A DNA stretch of 64,000 bases from Pseudomonas fluorescens (GCF_902497875.1 NZ_CABVHY010000030.1:1-64000), one strand, 5' to 3'. Counted from the first letter of the stretch, positions 17,171-26,363 are shown. Numbers and translations: made by a program. Notes: generated by a model from the letters alone, not told the origin.

Positions 17171-18283
17171 TTGAAAACCTCCCTTACTGCGGCCGGCGCC
17201 CTGGCCGTAGCCGTCATGCTGTCCGCGTGTAGTCCGGACCAGCCGACCATGCAGACGCCACGACCGGTACGCACCGCTGAAATCAGCTACGACAATGCCC
17301 GCGACATCAGTCGCTACGTGGGCACCGTACAGTCGCGGCATGAAGTCGACCATGCCTTCCGCGTGGGCGGCAAGGTAGCCCAGCGCAAGGTCGATGTAGG
17401 CCAGTTTGTGCGCGAAGGCGACATCCTGGCTGTGCTGGATGACAGCGACTACCGCCTCGCTGAGGACGCATCGCTACAACAGTGGACGGTTGCCGTCGAG
17501 CAGACGCGCCAGGCCGACTCGGACCGCCAGCGCCTGACTGCGCTGAAGGCTGACGGCTCGGTCAGTGCGGCCGAAGACGAGCGCGCGCATACCAATGCCC
17601 AGACCGCGCAGGCGACCGCCAAGGCCGAGGCGCGCAAGCTCGAGCTCGCGCGCAACCAGCTCAAGTACACCGTGCTGCGCGCCTCGCGTAGCGGCGTCGT
17701 CACGGCTGTGCGCGTTGAGGCCGGGCAGGTCGTGGCGCAAGGCCAATCGGTTGTCTCGGTCGCGAATCCAGGTGAATCCGAGATCGTCATCGATGTGCCC
17801 GAGGATCAGCTGTCCGCCTTCAAAGAGGCGCGTTTCAAAGCCTCGCTGGCCAGTGCGCCAAACGAAACCTTCGATGTCACGCTGCGCGAGCTGTCGCCGC
17901 AGGCCGCGGCGCAGACCCGCACCTATCGCGCGCGGCTCAAGCCGGTGAAGGCACTGCCGCTGGGCGCCACCGCCACGGTAATGGCCGAGCGCGTGATGAC
18001 AAGTGTCTCGGTGGCGGCGGTGCCGGCTACGGCCCTGACGCAAAACGGCGGCCAGCCGGCGCTGTGGGTGGTCACGCCCGCGGGCAAGGATCCGGTAGGC
18101 ATCGTCGAACTGGAGCGTGTGGCGGTGTGGGGCTACCGCAATGACGAGGTGCTCGTCTCCGGGCCGCAGGCCGGTGTACTGGTCGTCACCGCCGGGGTGC
18201 AGAAGATGGCGTCCGGACTGAAGGTCGCGCTTCCCGGCGCGGCGATTGTTGACGCGAACACCCCGCAGCAGGCCGCCCGATGA
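17171..18283 (+). CDS. RND efflux periplasmic adaptor (MFP) lipoprotein
   Basis: A 370-residue membrane-fusion protein with a TTG start and SD AAAGAGGAA. The lipoprotein signal ends in MLSAC near residue 20. It has the biotinyl-lipoyl-like halves around the hairpin (AFRVGGKVAQRKVDVGQFVREGDILAVLD and the matching LRASRSGVVTAVRVEAGQVV), an alpha-helical hairpin rich in Ala/Glu/Gln, and a C-terminal barrel. It links the inner-membrane RND pump to the NodT channel. The stop overlaps the pump start (ATGA), so expression is coupled. Confidence 0.92.
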   Translation: MKTSLTAAGALAVAVMLSACSPDQPTMQTPRPVRTAEISYDNARDISRYVGTVQSRHEVDHAFRVGGKVAQRKVDVGQFVREGDILAVLDDSDYRLAEDASLQQWTVAVEQTRQADSDRQRLTALKADGSVSAAEDERAHTNAQTAQATAKAEARKLELARNQLKYTVLRASRSGVVTAVRVEAGQVVAQGQSVVSVANPGESEIVIDVPEDQLSAFKEARFKASLASAPNETFDVTLRELSPQAAAQTRTYRARLKPVKALPLGATATVMAERVMTSVSVAAVPATALTQNGGQPALWVVTPAGKDPVGIVELERVAVWGYRNDEVLVSGPQAGVLVVTAGVQKMASGLKVALPGAAIVDANTPQQAAR

Positions 18284-21200
18284 ACAACTTCAACCTCACC
18301 GACTGGGCGCTGCGCCATCGCGCCATCGTCCTGTTCATGCTCATCCTCGTCGCGGTGGCCGGCACCTTCAGCTTCACCAGGCTCGGTCAACTCGAGGACC
18401 CGAGTTTCTCCGTGCCCTCGATGACCGCCATTGTCATCTGGCCGGGAGCCACCGCCCAGCAGTTGCAGGACCAGGTCCTCAACCGCATGGAGAAGAAATT
18501 CGAGCAGATCGACCACTTCGAAAAGGTGGTCACCTACGCGCGGCAAGGCTACGCGGGCATGACGCTCACCGTGCGCGGCGGCACCTCCAAGGCCGACCAG
18601 AGCGAGGCCTGGTACCAGGCGCGCAAGAAACTCAACGACCTGAGCCTCGAGCTGCCTGACGGCGTGATCGGCCCGATCGTAAACGACGAATACGGCGACG
18701 TGTATGGCCTGATGTACGCGGTCAAGGGCGACGGCATCGGCCATGCCGACCTGTCGGACGCGGCCGAGGACATCAAGCGCCGCATGCTGAAGGTACCGAT
18801 GGTCAAAAAGATCGATGTCGTCGGCAAGCAGGCCAAGCGTGTCTACGTCGAGTTCTCGCACGAGCGCCTGGCAGCGCTGGGCATTACACCGCTGGCCATC
18901 GCCGAAAGCCTCAAGAGCCAGAACGCCATGTTGCCCGCGGGCCAGATCGATACCCGCGGCGACCGCGTCATGGTACGCGTGAGTGGCCCGTTCGCCAGCG
19001 AAGACGCCATCCGCAACGTGCCCATTGCCGCAGGCGGCCGGCAGATCAAACTCGGCGACATTGCGACCGTCAAACGTGGCTTCGAGGATCCGCCGACCTA
19101 CACGGTGCGCCACAACGGCCAGCCCGTGCTGATGCTCGGCATCACGATGACCAGCGACGGCAACATCGTGGACCTGGGCAAGGCGATGGACACCGCAGTC
19201 GCCAGGATCCAGTCGGAACTTCCCCATGGCGTGGAGCTGGAGCTCGTGGCCGACCAGCCAACCACGGTGAAGGACGCAATCCTGGACTTCGGGCGCGCGC
19301 TGGCCGAGGCGCTGATCATCGTGATCGCGGTGAGCCTGGCTAGCCTGGGCTGGCGCGCCGGTCTCGTGGTCGCGACCACGGTGCCGCTGGTGCTGGGCGG
19401 CGTGGCGCTGGTGATGCTGGCGATGGGCTGGAACCTCGAGCGTATCTCGCTCGGCTCGCTGATTATCGCGTTGGGACTGCTGGTGGATGACGCCATCATC
19501 GCCATCGAGATGATGGTGGCGAAGATGGAAACCGGTATGGACCGCGTAAAGGCCGCCGCCTTCTCCTACTCGTCCACCGCGATGCCGCGCCTGACCGGCG
19601 CGCTGATCACCGTCGTGGGCTTCCTGCCGATCGGTCTCTCGCAGTCCACCACCGGCGAGTACGCGGGTGGCATTTTCTGGATCGTCGGCGCCGCGGTATT
19701 GTTCTCGTGGATCTGCTCCGGCATCTTCACGCCGTACCTGGCGGTCAAGATGCTGCCCAACGACTTGGGCAAGCACCAGCATGGTGATCTGTACGACACG
19801 AAGTTCTACCGCAGCCTGCGCCGCCTGATCGACGCTGCCATCGAGCGGCGCTGGGTGGTCATCGGTGCGACGTTTGGCGCCCTGGCGCTTGCTCTGGCCT
19901 GTATCAAGCTAGTGCCGCAGCAATTCTTCCCCAACAGTTCGCGTCCTGAACTGGTCATTGACCTGCGCGTCAAGGAAGGTTCCTCGTTCGCCGCGACGAC
20001 CGAGCAGGTCAAGCACATGGAGGAGATCCTGGCGAAGGACGAGGACGTGCGTTTCTATACCGCCTACACCGGCGCCGGCGCACCGCGCTTCTATCTCTCG
20101 CTCAACCCCGAGCTGCCGAATCCGGGATTTGCCCAGTTCGTTGTGATGACCAGGGACCTGGATGCACGCGAGCGGGTACGTGCACGGCTGGTGACCTCGG
20201 CCGACCAACAGTTCCCGCAGGCGTGGGTGCGCGTGACCCGGCTCGAGTTGGGGCCGCCTGTCGGCTACCCGGTGCAGTTCCGCGTCGTAGGCCCCGATAC
20301 CCAGGTGGTGCGCCAGATCGCACGCGAGGTGGAGAAGGTGGTTGCGTCCAACCCGAAGGTGCGCGACCTCCAGCTCGACTGGAACGACCCGGTGCGCACG
20401 CTGAAGGTCGAGCTTGATCAGGACAAGGCGAACGCGCTTGGCCTCACGCCAGCCGACGTATCGCTGGCGACCCAGACCGTGATGAACGGCGCAACCCTGT
20501 CGCAGCTGCGTGAGCGCGAGGACTTGATCGACATCGTGGCCCGTGCCGTGCCTGAGGAGCGCTTGAGCCTCGACACACTGAAAGACATCAACCTCTACAC
20601 GCGCCAGGGCACGGTGGTGCCACTGTCGCAAGTCGCACAGGTGCGCTCTGAGCTGGAAGAGCCGGTGCTGTGGCGCCGCAACCGCGATATGGCGATCACG
20701 GTGCGTGCCGACGTGAAGGATGGCGAGCAAGGTGTGTCGGTGACGCAGGAGATCGAGCCGTTGCTTAAGGATATCGAAGGGAAGCTGCCGTCGGGCTACC
20801 GCATCGACGTGGGCGGCGCGGTGGAGGAAAGTGCCACGGCCAACAAGGCGCTGCTGGCGGTGGCCCCGCTGATGCTGATCAGCATCCTGCTGCTGCTTAT
20901 GCTGCAACTGCAGAGCTTCTCTCGCATGTGGATGGTGGTGCTGACCGCACCGCTGGGCCTGATCGGTGTGGTGCCGGCACTGCTGGTGTTCCAGTCGCCG
21001 CTGGGCTTCGTCGCAATCCTGGGCATCATCGCACTGGGCGGCATGATCATGCGCAACTCGGTGATCCTGATCGACCAGGTGCAAACCGAGATCGCTGAAG
21101 GGCGCGACCCATGGAATGCTGTGCTGGATGCCGCCATTCACCGAGCCCGACCGGTGATGCTGACGGCGCTGGCCACCGTACTTGCAATGATCCCCCTGAC

Positions 21201-21375
21201 GCGCAGCGTGTTCTGGGGGCCGATGGCAATTGCGATCATGGGCGGCCTTACCGTGGCGACGCTACTGACGATCTTCTTCGTCCCGGCGTTGTACGCCGCA
21301 TGGTTCAAAGTGGGTCGCCAGACGGCCGCTGACACCCAACAGGGACGGGGGGACGTCGCGCTCGCTTCTGAGTGA
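18280..21375 (+). CDS. RND-family efflux permease
   Basis: A 1031-residue AcrB-type proton-driven pump. The first membrane segment (HRAIVLFMLILVAVAGTFSF) begins near residue 13. A porter domain (with SVPSMTAIVIWPGA) is followed by a membrane block that includes GLLVDDAIIAIEMMV, which carries the conserved proton-relay acidic residues of helix 4. A second porter domain and second membrane block (LGIIALGGMIMRNSVILIDQ) complete the protein. Length fits the family (1020-1050). ATGA overlap with the adaptor. The sequence is of the multidrug/HAE-1-like type; substrates cannot be read from it. GC-rich codon use differs from the surrounding catabolic genes. Confidence 0.93.
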   Translation: MNNFNLTDWALRHRAIVLFMLILVAVAGTFSFTRLGQLEDPSFSVPSMTAIVIWPGATAQQLQDQVLNRMEKKFEQIDHFEKVVTYARQGYAGMTLTVRGGTSKADQSEAWYQARKKLNDLSLELPDGVIGPIVNDEYGDVYGLMYAVKGDGIGHADLSDAAEDIKRRMLKVPMVKKIDVVGKQAKRVYVEFSHERLAALGITPLAIAESLKSQNAMLPAGQIDTRGDRVMVRVSGPFASEDAIRNVPIAAGGRQIKLGDIATVKRGFEDPPTYTVRHNGQPVLMLGITMTSDGNIVDLGKAMDTAVARIQSELPHGVELELVADQPTTVKDAILDFGRALAEALIIVIAVSLASLGWRAGLVVATTVPLVLGGVALVMLAMGWNLERISLGSLIIALGLLVDDAIIAIEMMVAKMETGMDRVKAAAFSYSSTAMPRLTGALITVVGFLPIGLSQSTTGEYAGGIFWIVGAAVLFSWICSGIFTPYLAVKMLPNDLGKHQHGDLYDTKFYRSLRRLIDAAIERRWVVIGATFGALALALACIKLVPQQFFPNSSRPELVIDLRVKEGSSFAATTEQVKHMEEILAKDEDVRFYTAYTGAGAPRFYLSLNPELPNPGFAQFVVMTRDLDARERVRARLVTSADQQFPQAWVRVTRLELGPPVGYPVQFRVVGPDTQVVRQIAREVEKVVASNPKVRDLQLDWNDPVRTLKVELDQDKANALGLTPADVSLATQTVMNGATLSQLREREDLIDIVARAVPEERLSLDTLKDINLYTRQGTVVPLSQVAQVRSELEEPVLWRRNRDMAITVRADVKDGEQGVSVTQEIEPLLKDIEGKLPSGYRIDVGGAVEESATANKALLAVAPLMLISILLLLMLQLQSFSRMWMVVLTAPLGLIGVVPALLVFQSPLGFVAILGIIALGGMIMRNSVILIDQVQTEIAEGRDPWNAVLDAAIHRARPVMLTALATVLAMIPLTRSVFWGPMAIAIMGGLTVATLLTIFFVPALYAAWFKVGRQTAADTQQGRGDVALASE

Positions 21376-21376
21376 T

Positions 21377-21404
21377 GAGTGCTGAGTGCTGAGTGCTGAG
21401 TGCT
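21377..21404 (+). repeat. 7-bp tandem repeat
   Basis: Four exact copies of GAGTGCT directly behind the RND pump gene. No coding frame. Confidence 0.85.
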
Positions 21405-21446
21405 GTGGCACTTTCCTCCCACGCTGGGCCAAAAGCCTCGCTAGTG

Positions 21447-21881
21447 CTATTCGTCCACGCTGATGCCCGATCCCCCTAATTCCTTGGGGACATCCTTCAG
21501 CTTGGGCAATCCATCCTTGATGCGCAGCACGCTCTCCTGATAGTGGACGTGAACGCCTGGCGAGTACGCGAGCTCCGGGATGACCGCGGCATACACGTCG
21601 ATGAGCCCCATCCCCGGGTGTTCGGTGAAGAGGTGCCCGCCGCACGTCTTGCACCACTTGCGGTAACTCTGCGGTGTCTTGTTGTAGGTGCCGATGTTGT
21701 CAGCACCCCGAGTCACTTGCAGCGCCTCGGGTTTCCACAGCGTGAAGGCATTGACCGGCCCTGCCGACCAGTGCCGACACGACTCGCAATGGCAATAGCC
21801 CATCGCGGCCGGCTCGCCGCTGACGGTGAACTCGACTGCGCCGCAAAAACAACTGCCCTTGTAAGACCGTTCAATGCTCAT
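21447..21881 (-). CDS. GFA-family (glutathione-dependent formaldehyde-activating-like) zinc protein
   Basis: A 144-residue protein of the CENP-V/GFA fold. Zinc ligands are visible in CFCGAVEF near residue 11, CHCESCRHW near residue 31, and CKTCGGHLF near residue 98. Members bind zinc and, in a few cases, glutathione adducts; most have no proven reaction. It starts 66 bp after the nitrilase stop with a strong SD (AAGGAG, 7 nt), so it is probably the second gene of a nitrilase operon. Distinct from, and shorter than, the true gfa at 23775-24353. Confidence 0.88.
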   Translation of the reverse strand: MSIERSYKGSCFCGAVEFTVSGEPAAMGYCHCESCRHWSAGPVNAFTLWKPEALQVTRGADNIGTYNKTPQSYRKWCKTCGGHLFTEHPGMGLIDVYAAVIPELAYSPGVHVHYQESVLRIKDGLPKLKDVPKELGGSGISVDE

Positions 21882-21947
21882 GGAATGGCTCCTTGATCAA
21901 TGGTCAGGCGATACCGCCGGACATGGCGCGGATCGCCTGCACGTTAC

Positions 21948-22895
21948 CTACCTTGACCCGTCGATGTAGCGCACCGCTGTCGCCGGCGTGCGCCGCACCT
22001 GCAGTTCGAAGATGTCAGGGCGCGCGTAGTGCCCGGTGACGTCGAGCGCCCGCCGCGCTGGCGCCACGAGTGCGACGTCGATGTCCGCATACAAAATGCC
22101 TGCCTCTCGGTGTAACGGACCGGCCACGAGCCGCCCTTGAGGATTGACCACCACCGAGTCGCCGTCGTTGATCCATTCGTCCGGATCGGCAAACAGTTGC
22201 TTACGAGCCGGGAAGTCGTCGGGGATGTCGCTGCCGCGCAGCACGGTGCCACTGCCGAGCACCCAACAGCGGCCCTCGAGAGCAATGTGACGCATCGTGC
22301 TGATCCAGCCATCGCCCGTGTCGTACGTGGGGGCGACGTAGATTTCCACCCCTTGGGCATACAGTGAATAGCGCGCCAGCGGCATGTAGTTTTCCCAGCA
22401 GATGAGCGCACCCACGCGACCGACCGGTGTATCGACCGTACGCAAACCGGAGGCATCACCGAAGCCATGCACCATGCGCTCGGGATTGGTTGGCATCAGC
22501 TTGCGGTGTCGGTTGAGCACGGCGCCATTCCCGCCGATAACGACTACGCTGTTATAGAGCGTGCCGCCTCCATTGCACCGGTCGCATTCATTGATGCCGC
22601 ACACGATCGTCACGGCGTGAACCCTGGCGGCCTCGCACAATGGGCTCAGGTCACCGTTGGTGATATCGACGGCGTTGGCCAGCAGCCGCGTGTGCAACTG
22701 GCCCATTACAGCTCCGTCCTTTCCCGCCGCCAGCCGCCAGATCCACGATGGGTAACCGGGAATGTACGATTCGGGCAAAACGATCAGCGAGGCTCCCGCC
22801 GCCGCTGCCTCGGCGACCGATTGCACGGCCCGGGCGAGCGTCGCGCTACGATCGAGCAGTACTGGCGGGCGCTGAATGATGGCTACTTTTGTCAT
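21948..22895 (-). CDS. Nitrilase / carbon-nitrogen hydrolase
   Basis: A 315-residue nitrilase-superfamily enzyme. The catalytic triad is visible: Glu in IVLPESYIPGYP near residue 44, Lys in HRKLMPTNPE near residue 129, and Cys in ALICWENYMPLAR near residue 163. The CWENYMP motif is that of true nitrilases (nitrile to acid plus ammonia) rather than amidases. The ATG at 22895 follows an excellent SD (AAGGAGAACGCC). It is divergent from an HxlR regulator 105 bp away and followed by a GFA-family gene. Natural substrate unknown. Confidence 0.92.
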   Translation of the reverse strand: MTKVAIIQRPPVLLDRSATLARAVQSVAEAAAAGASLIVLPESYIPGYPSWIWRLAAGKDGAVMGQLHTRLLANAVDITNGDLSPLCEAARVHAVTIVCGINECDRCNGGGTLYNSVVVIGGNGAVLNRHRKLMPTNPERMVHGFGDASGLRTVDTPVGRVGALICWENYMPLARYSLYAQGVEIYVAPTYDTGDGWISTMRHIALEGRCWVLGSGTVLRGSDIPDDFPARKQLFADPDEWINDGDSVVVNPQGRLVAGPLHREAGILYADIDVALVAPARRALDVTGHYARPDIFELQVRRTPATAVRYIDGSR

Positions 22896-22999
22896 GGCGT
22901 TCTCCTTTGGCGGTGGGCTTTCGGAGGCTTCAGCGTGCGCGTGACGAAGTAACGGTGCTAGTTCAGAATCTGAAGTGTTGTGATTGCGGAGCCCAGACG

Positions 23000-23683
23000 A
23001 TGGAAGACAGCTACGGTCAGTTCTGCACGGTCGCGCGCGGTGCTGAAGCACTGTGCGAGCGCTGGACACCTTTGGTCGTGCGCGAGTTGTTGTGCGGCAG
23101 TAAGCGCTTCAATGAACTGCACCGCGGCGTGCCCCGGATGTCCACCGGTCTGCTGGCACAGCGGCTGCGCCATCTGGAAGATATCGGTGTCGTGCATCGC
23201 ACAGCCGTCGGCAAAGTCTGGGAGTACAGCCTGACCGACGCGGGCGAGGAGTTGCGCCCCATCATAATGGCGCTGGGCCATTGGGGCGCGCGCTGGATCG
23301 GCAGTCGCCTTCGCGATGACGAACTCGATGCAGGCTTGCTGATGTGGGACGTGCGCCGGTTCGTGCGCATTGAGACGTTCCCGTCCCGACCAGTGGTCGT
23401 CCAGTTCAAGTTCCGCGACGCGCGGCCCGGCGAGCAAGAGTGGTGGCTCGTGGTTGAACAGGGTGTGGCAGACCTGTGCCGCGACGACCCCGGCCGCGAA
23501 CTGACGCTCGTCGTGGACTCCAGCGTGCGCGCGTTGACCGAGGTGTGGACGGGCGACCGCACGCCGCAGGAGGTGCTTCAGTCGCGAGAGCTGCGTGTCG
23601 ACGGCGCAGTGCAGGATGCGCAAAACCTGTGGCGCTGGCTTGGCACGAGCGCGTTCGCCGGTACCCGGAGCGCTGCACGCTAG
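23000..23683 (+). CDS. HxlR-family transcriptional regulator
   Basis: A 227-residue protein with an N-terminal HxlR winged helix in residues of about 10-100 (FCTVARGAEALCERWTPLV, RFNELHRGVPRMSTGLLAQRL, then a wing around HRTAVGKVWEYSLTDAG). The extra C-terminal domain of about 120 residues is longer than in typical HxlR proteins (110-130 aa) and may sense a ligand. HxlR proteins often respond to aldehydes or redox stress, or to substrates of adjacent genes. Divergent orientation to the nitrilase suggests it controls that gene. The start at 23000 gives the canonical N-terminus. Confidence 0.88.
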   Translation: MEDSYGQFCTVARGAEALCERWTPLVVRELLCGSKRFNELHRGVPRMSTGLLAQRLRHLEDIGVVHRTAVGKVWEYSLTDAGEELRPIIMALGHWGARWIGSRLRDDELDAGLLMWDVRRFVRIETFPSRPVVVQFKFRDARPGEQEWWLVVEQGVADLCRDDPGRELTLVVDSSVRALTEVWTGDRTPQEVLQSRELRVDGAVQDAQNLWRWLGTSAFAGTRSAAR

Positions 23684-23774
23684 CCTTGGCAGCTGCCATC
23701 GCGAAACGTAAGCGTCCGCCCAATCTGCGGCACGTCGACAAGGTGCTCATCGACACCCCGAGCACAAATGGGGT

Positions 23775-24353
23775 TTAACGGGATGCGAGAACACCCTTCA
23801 ACTTCGCCACTTGCGTAGCCAATGCGTCCATCAGCTCTGGCGACAAGCAATCATAAGGTTCCAAACCGAGCGCGCGCAGTTTTTCGCGAATTTCCTTCAT
23901 GTCCTCCGGCGGGGTGCCGGTTTCGATGATCGACGAAACGAAGGCTGCAAAGCCTGGTGCGGCCCACCCTTTTTGCGGAGATAGCTCGGTATGCACGAAA
24001 TCCAGGCCATAGAACGCATGGTCTTTGTTTTCGATGCGGCCATACATATGGGCATGGCACTCTTTGCAGGCATGTCGTTGAATAGCCGCGCGCTCGTCGA
24101 CGATAACCAGCTTCTCAGCGTTCGCAGTGACGCTGACTTTATCGCGGGGAACCACTGCAACAACCGCGAATTTCGCACCTGCGGGCTTCCAGCATTTGCT
24201 GCAGCCACAGGCGTGATTGTGCAGGGTCTGGGCGTCAATCCTGATTTCAACCTTATCAGTCGGACACAGGCATTGCAGGGTACCGCCAGAGAAGTTCGCA
24301 GCGCTTGGCTCTATTCCGCTATCCAACGAAGGATGAAGTTTCAAGTTGCTCAT
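23775..24353 (-). CDS. gfa: S-(hydroxymethyl)glutathione synthase
   Basis: A 192-residue protein matching the length and pattern of Gfa. Zinc-binding cysteines appear in LQCLCPTD, the CGCSKCWKPAGAKF segment near residue 50, and HACKECHAHMYGRIENKDH near residue 95. Gfa speeds formation of S-hydroxymethylglutathione from formaldehyde and glutathione, the substrate of class III alcohol dehydrogenase AdhC/FrmA. Its expected partner gene is absent except for a C-terminal fragment just upstream (24392-24505), so here gfa appears orphaned. Confidence 0.92.
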   Translation of the reverse strand: MSNLKLHPSLDSGIEPSAANFSGGTLQCLCPTDKVEIRIDAQTLHNHACGCSKCWKPAGAKFAVVAVVPRDKVSVTANAEKLVIVDERAAIQRHACKECHAHMYGRIENKDHAFYGLDFVHTELSPQKGWAAPGFAAFVSSIIETGTPPEDMKEIREKLRALGLEPYDCLSPELMDALATQVAKLKGVLASR

Positions 24354-24391
24354 GATAAACCTCCATCATCAGGGAGTCTGAATCTGGAGCC

Positions 24392-24505
24392 TCAGCTCCA
24401 GGGTGCGGATGAGTATTTGATAATGGTGCGGATCGATTTGCCTTCATGTATTAGATCAAAGGCCTCATTGATTCGTTCAAGTGGCATGGTATGAGTGACG
24501 GAGCG
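24392..24505 (-). pseudogene. Remnant of class III alcohol dehydrogenase (C-terminal ~37 codons)
   Basis: On the minus strand an in-frame stretch ends VTHTMPLERINEAFDL followed by IHEGKSIRTIIKYSSAPWS and a TGA. This is the characteristic C-terminus of S-(hydroxymethyl)glutathione dehydrogenase (AdhC/FrmA, about 370 aa). Nothing upstream continues the gene: the frame runs into unrelated sequence with TetR-like coding. It therefore looks like a deletion relic that removed adhC but left gfa 38 bp downstream. Confidence 0.8.
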
Positions 24506-24527
24506 GACAATCGTGCTTGTGCTTGAA

Positions 24528-24650
24528 GATTACGCGGGTAGAACGGTAGCTTTCGATTAACGAGTCATAGAGCGCGATGTCAGAGCGGCTTCGCGCCATG
24601 AGTTGAGCGCCGGCAACGGCGCATAAGATAGCGCGAGCCCGTGGCTCGCT
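24528..24650 (-). pseudogene. Remnant of a TetR-family regulator C-terminus
   Basis: About 41 codons on the minus strand read SEPRARAILCAVAGAQLMA then RSRSDIALYDSLIESYRSTRVI, which resembles the last two helices of a TetR/AcrR effector domain. There is no HTH upstream, and the reading frame runs on into sequence next to the adhC relic. It is most simply a broken end joined to the adhC fragment by deletion. Assignment to TetR is by pattern only. Confidence 0.45.
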
Positions 24651-24777
24651 TAACGATTGATGTGTTGTCTCCAAGGTATCGGCAACCGAGACAACGGCCA
24701 GCGATACGCTACACTTTCTTGGCTCCGCCGCGGCACCTGAGGTGCCAGAACCCTGTCTCCTGATCAGGAGGTATCCA

Positions 24778-25809
24778 ATGAGCAATAGCACCGAACTCAC
24801 TTCCTTCACCGGCTGGGCCGCAACGGCGGCCGGCGCTCCACTGGAGCGCTATAGCTACGATCCCGGTCCATTGGGGGACGAGGAGGTGGAAGTCGCCGTG
24901 GAGTATTGCGGCGTCTGCCACTCCGACCAGTCGCTGATCGATAACGAATGGGGCATTAGTCACTACCCCTTTATCCCCGGCCACGAGGTGGTCGGCAGTA
25001 TCGTGCGAGTGGGCGCGCAGGTACGCGGTCTCGAAGTCGGACAACGGGTGGGTATTGGTTGGTACAAGGGCAGTTGCATGCATTGCTCCTCGTGTATCGG
25101 AGGCTCCCATCACCTATGCGGCACAGTCCAACCCACCATCATCGGTAGCCACGGCGGCTTCGCCGACCGCCTGCGTTCGCACTGGGCCTGGGCCCTTCCA
25201 ATACCAAACGGACTCGACCCGGCCATGGCCGGGCCACTGTTCTGCGCCGGCTCGACGGTGTTCAACCCGCTTGTGGAATTCGACGTCAAGCCTACTGACC
25301 GGGTCGGTGTGGTGGGAATCGGTGGCCTCGGTCATCTGGCACTACGCTTCCTTAACGCGTGGGGCTGCGAAGTCACGGCCTTTACCTCGTCGTTGAGCAA
25401 GCAGGACGAAGCCCGACGCCTGGGCGCGCACAACGTAGTCGCCTCGACCGACAGTAACGCGCTGAAATCCATTGCCGGCACCCTGGATTTTCTCCTGGTC
25501 ACGGCCAACGCCGACCTCGACTGGAAGGCCATGCTCGCAACCCTGCGCGGCAGGGGGCGCCTGCATTTTGTTGGCCTAGTGCCCGGCGCTATTCCAGTGC
25601 ACGTGTTCGACCTGCTTCCCCAACAAAAGAGCTTGTCCTCCTCGCCGGTGGGCTCGCCCGGTACCACGGCGACCATGCTGGAATTCTGCGCACGTCATCA
25701 AATCCTGCCGCAGGTCGAGCACTTTCCCATGAGCCGGGTCAACGAAGCCATCGATCACCTGCGCAGTGGCAAAGCGCGTTACCGCGTCGTGCTGGACGCC
25801 AGTAAATGA
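24778..25809 (+). CDS. Zinc-dependent alcohol dehydrogenase (YahK/CAD type)
   Basis: A 343-residue MDR enzyme. Catalytic-zinc residues are in CGVCHSDQS near residue 43 and GHEVVG near residue 67. The structural-zinc cluster is MHCSSCIGGSHHLC near residue 100, and the cofactor loop is VVGIGGLGHLALRF near residue 180. This layout is that of cinnamyl-alcohol-dehydrogenase-like NADP(H) aldehyde reductases such as YahK and AdhA. ATG at 24778 with SD AGGAGGTATCC. It stands where adhC has been lost and could take over aldehyde detoxification, but it is not a glutathione-dependent class III enzyme. Confidence 0.92.
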   Translation: MSNSTELTSFTGWAATAAGAPLERYSYDPGPLGDEEVEVAVEYCGVCHSDQSLIDNEWGISHYPFIPGHEVVGSIVRVGAQVRGLEVGQRVGIGWYKGSCMHCSSCIGGSHHLCGTVQPTIIGSHGGFADRLRSHWAWALPIPNGLDPAMAGPLFCAGSTVFNPLVEFDVKPTDRVGVVGIGGLGHLALRFLNAWGCEVTAFTSSLSKQDEARRLGAHNVVASTDSNALKSIAGTLDFLLVTANADLDWKAMLATLRGRGRLHFVGLVPGAIPVHVFDLLPQQKSLSSSPVGSPGTTATMLEFCARHQILPQVEHFPMSRVNEAIDHLRSGKARYRVVLDASK

Positions 25810-25904
25810 CGGATTGGCGCGTCGGGTAACGCCGCACGCGCCTTCAAACGCCGGGCGCAAACCCAAAGGTTTGGAAGTGTTTTGCCCAATAAATCCAGGG
25901 AAGG

Positions 25905-26363
25905 TCATTCCAGTAGCGAGACCAGACGAGGCTCAATTGAGGTCGCCAGCACTTCGAGCAGAGCCAGCGTCACCGGCAGCTTGAAGCGCCGCCGTCCCGC
26001 ACTGCCAGGATTGAGATAGAGCTGTTCGCCGCGCCATTCTATGCATGGCTTGTGCGAATGGCCGGTGATCACCAGCTTTATGCCTGCATCAAGCACGACC
26101 GGGACATCGGCGATGTCATGCACCAGCAGAGTTGGCCATCCGTTGAGGTCGAAACGTAGCAAGTCGGGGATATTTTCTGCCCACGGTGCGTCCTGGTCAT
26201 TGTTCCCGCGCACTACGTGCAGTGGGGCGATAGACGCCAGTTGATAAAGAATGTCGGAATTGCCAATGTCGCCCGCGTGGATGATCCGTTCACAACCCTC
26301 CAGGGCAGCGCGGGCTTCGGCGCGGAGCAAACCATGAGTATCGGAAATCACGCCAACTTTCAT
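25905..26363 (-). CDS. YfcE/MJ0936-type metallophosphoesterase
   Basis: A 152-residue calcineurin-like phosphodiesterase. The metal-binding blocks occur in order: SDTHGLLR near the N-terminus, HAGDIGNSD, VRGNNDQD, and GHSHKPCIE, with the usual NPGSAGRRRF end. The start at 26363 (MKVGVISDTHG) is the family start; an in-frame ATG 36 bp upstream adds an unrelated leader. Proteins of this type hydrolyse small phosphodiesters in vitro; the physiological target is unclear. Convergent with the alcohol dehydrogenase. Confidence 0.9.
   Translation of the reverse strand: MKVGVISDTHGLLRAEARAALEGCERIIHAGDIGNSDILYQLASIAPLHVVRGNNDQDAPWAENIPDLLRFDLNGWPTLLVHDIADVPVVLDAGIKLVITGHSHKPCIEWRGEQLYLNPGSAGRRRFKLPVTLALLEVLATSIEPRLVSLLE

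Noticed and set aside
18133..19782. 549-codon minus-strand ORF opposite the RND pump gene
   Set aside because: GC-rich antisense shadow with low-complexity His/Arg/Gln composition; the plus-strand pump is clearly the gene.
19909..21141. 410-codon minus-strand ORF opposite the RND pump gene
   Set aside because: Same reason: composition of an antisense shadow (His/Gln/Arg-rich), no start site or family pattern.
23741..23770. Short GC hairpin near the convergent HxlR and gfa ends as terminator
   Set aside because: Only a 5-bp stem and no clear T-run, too weak to call.
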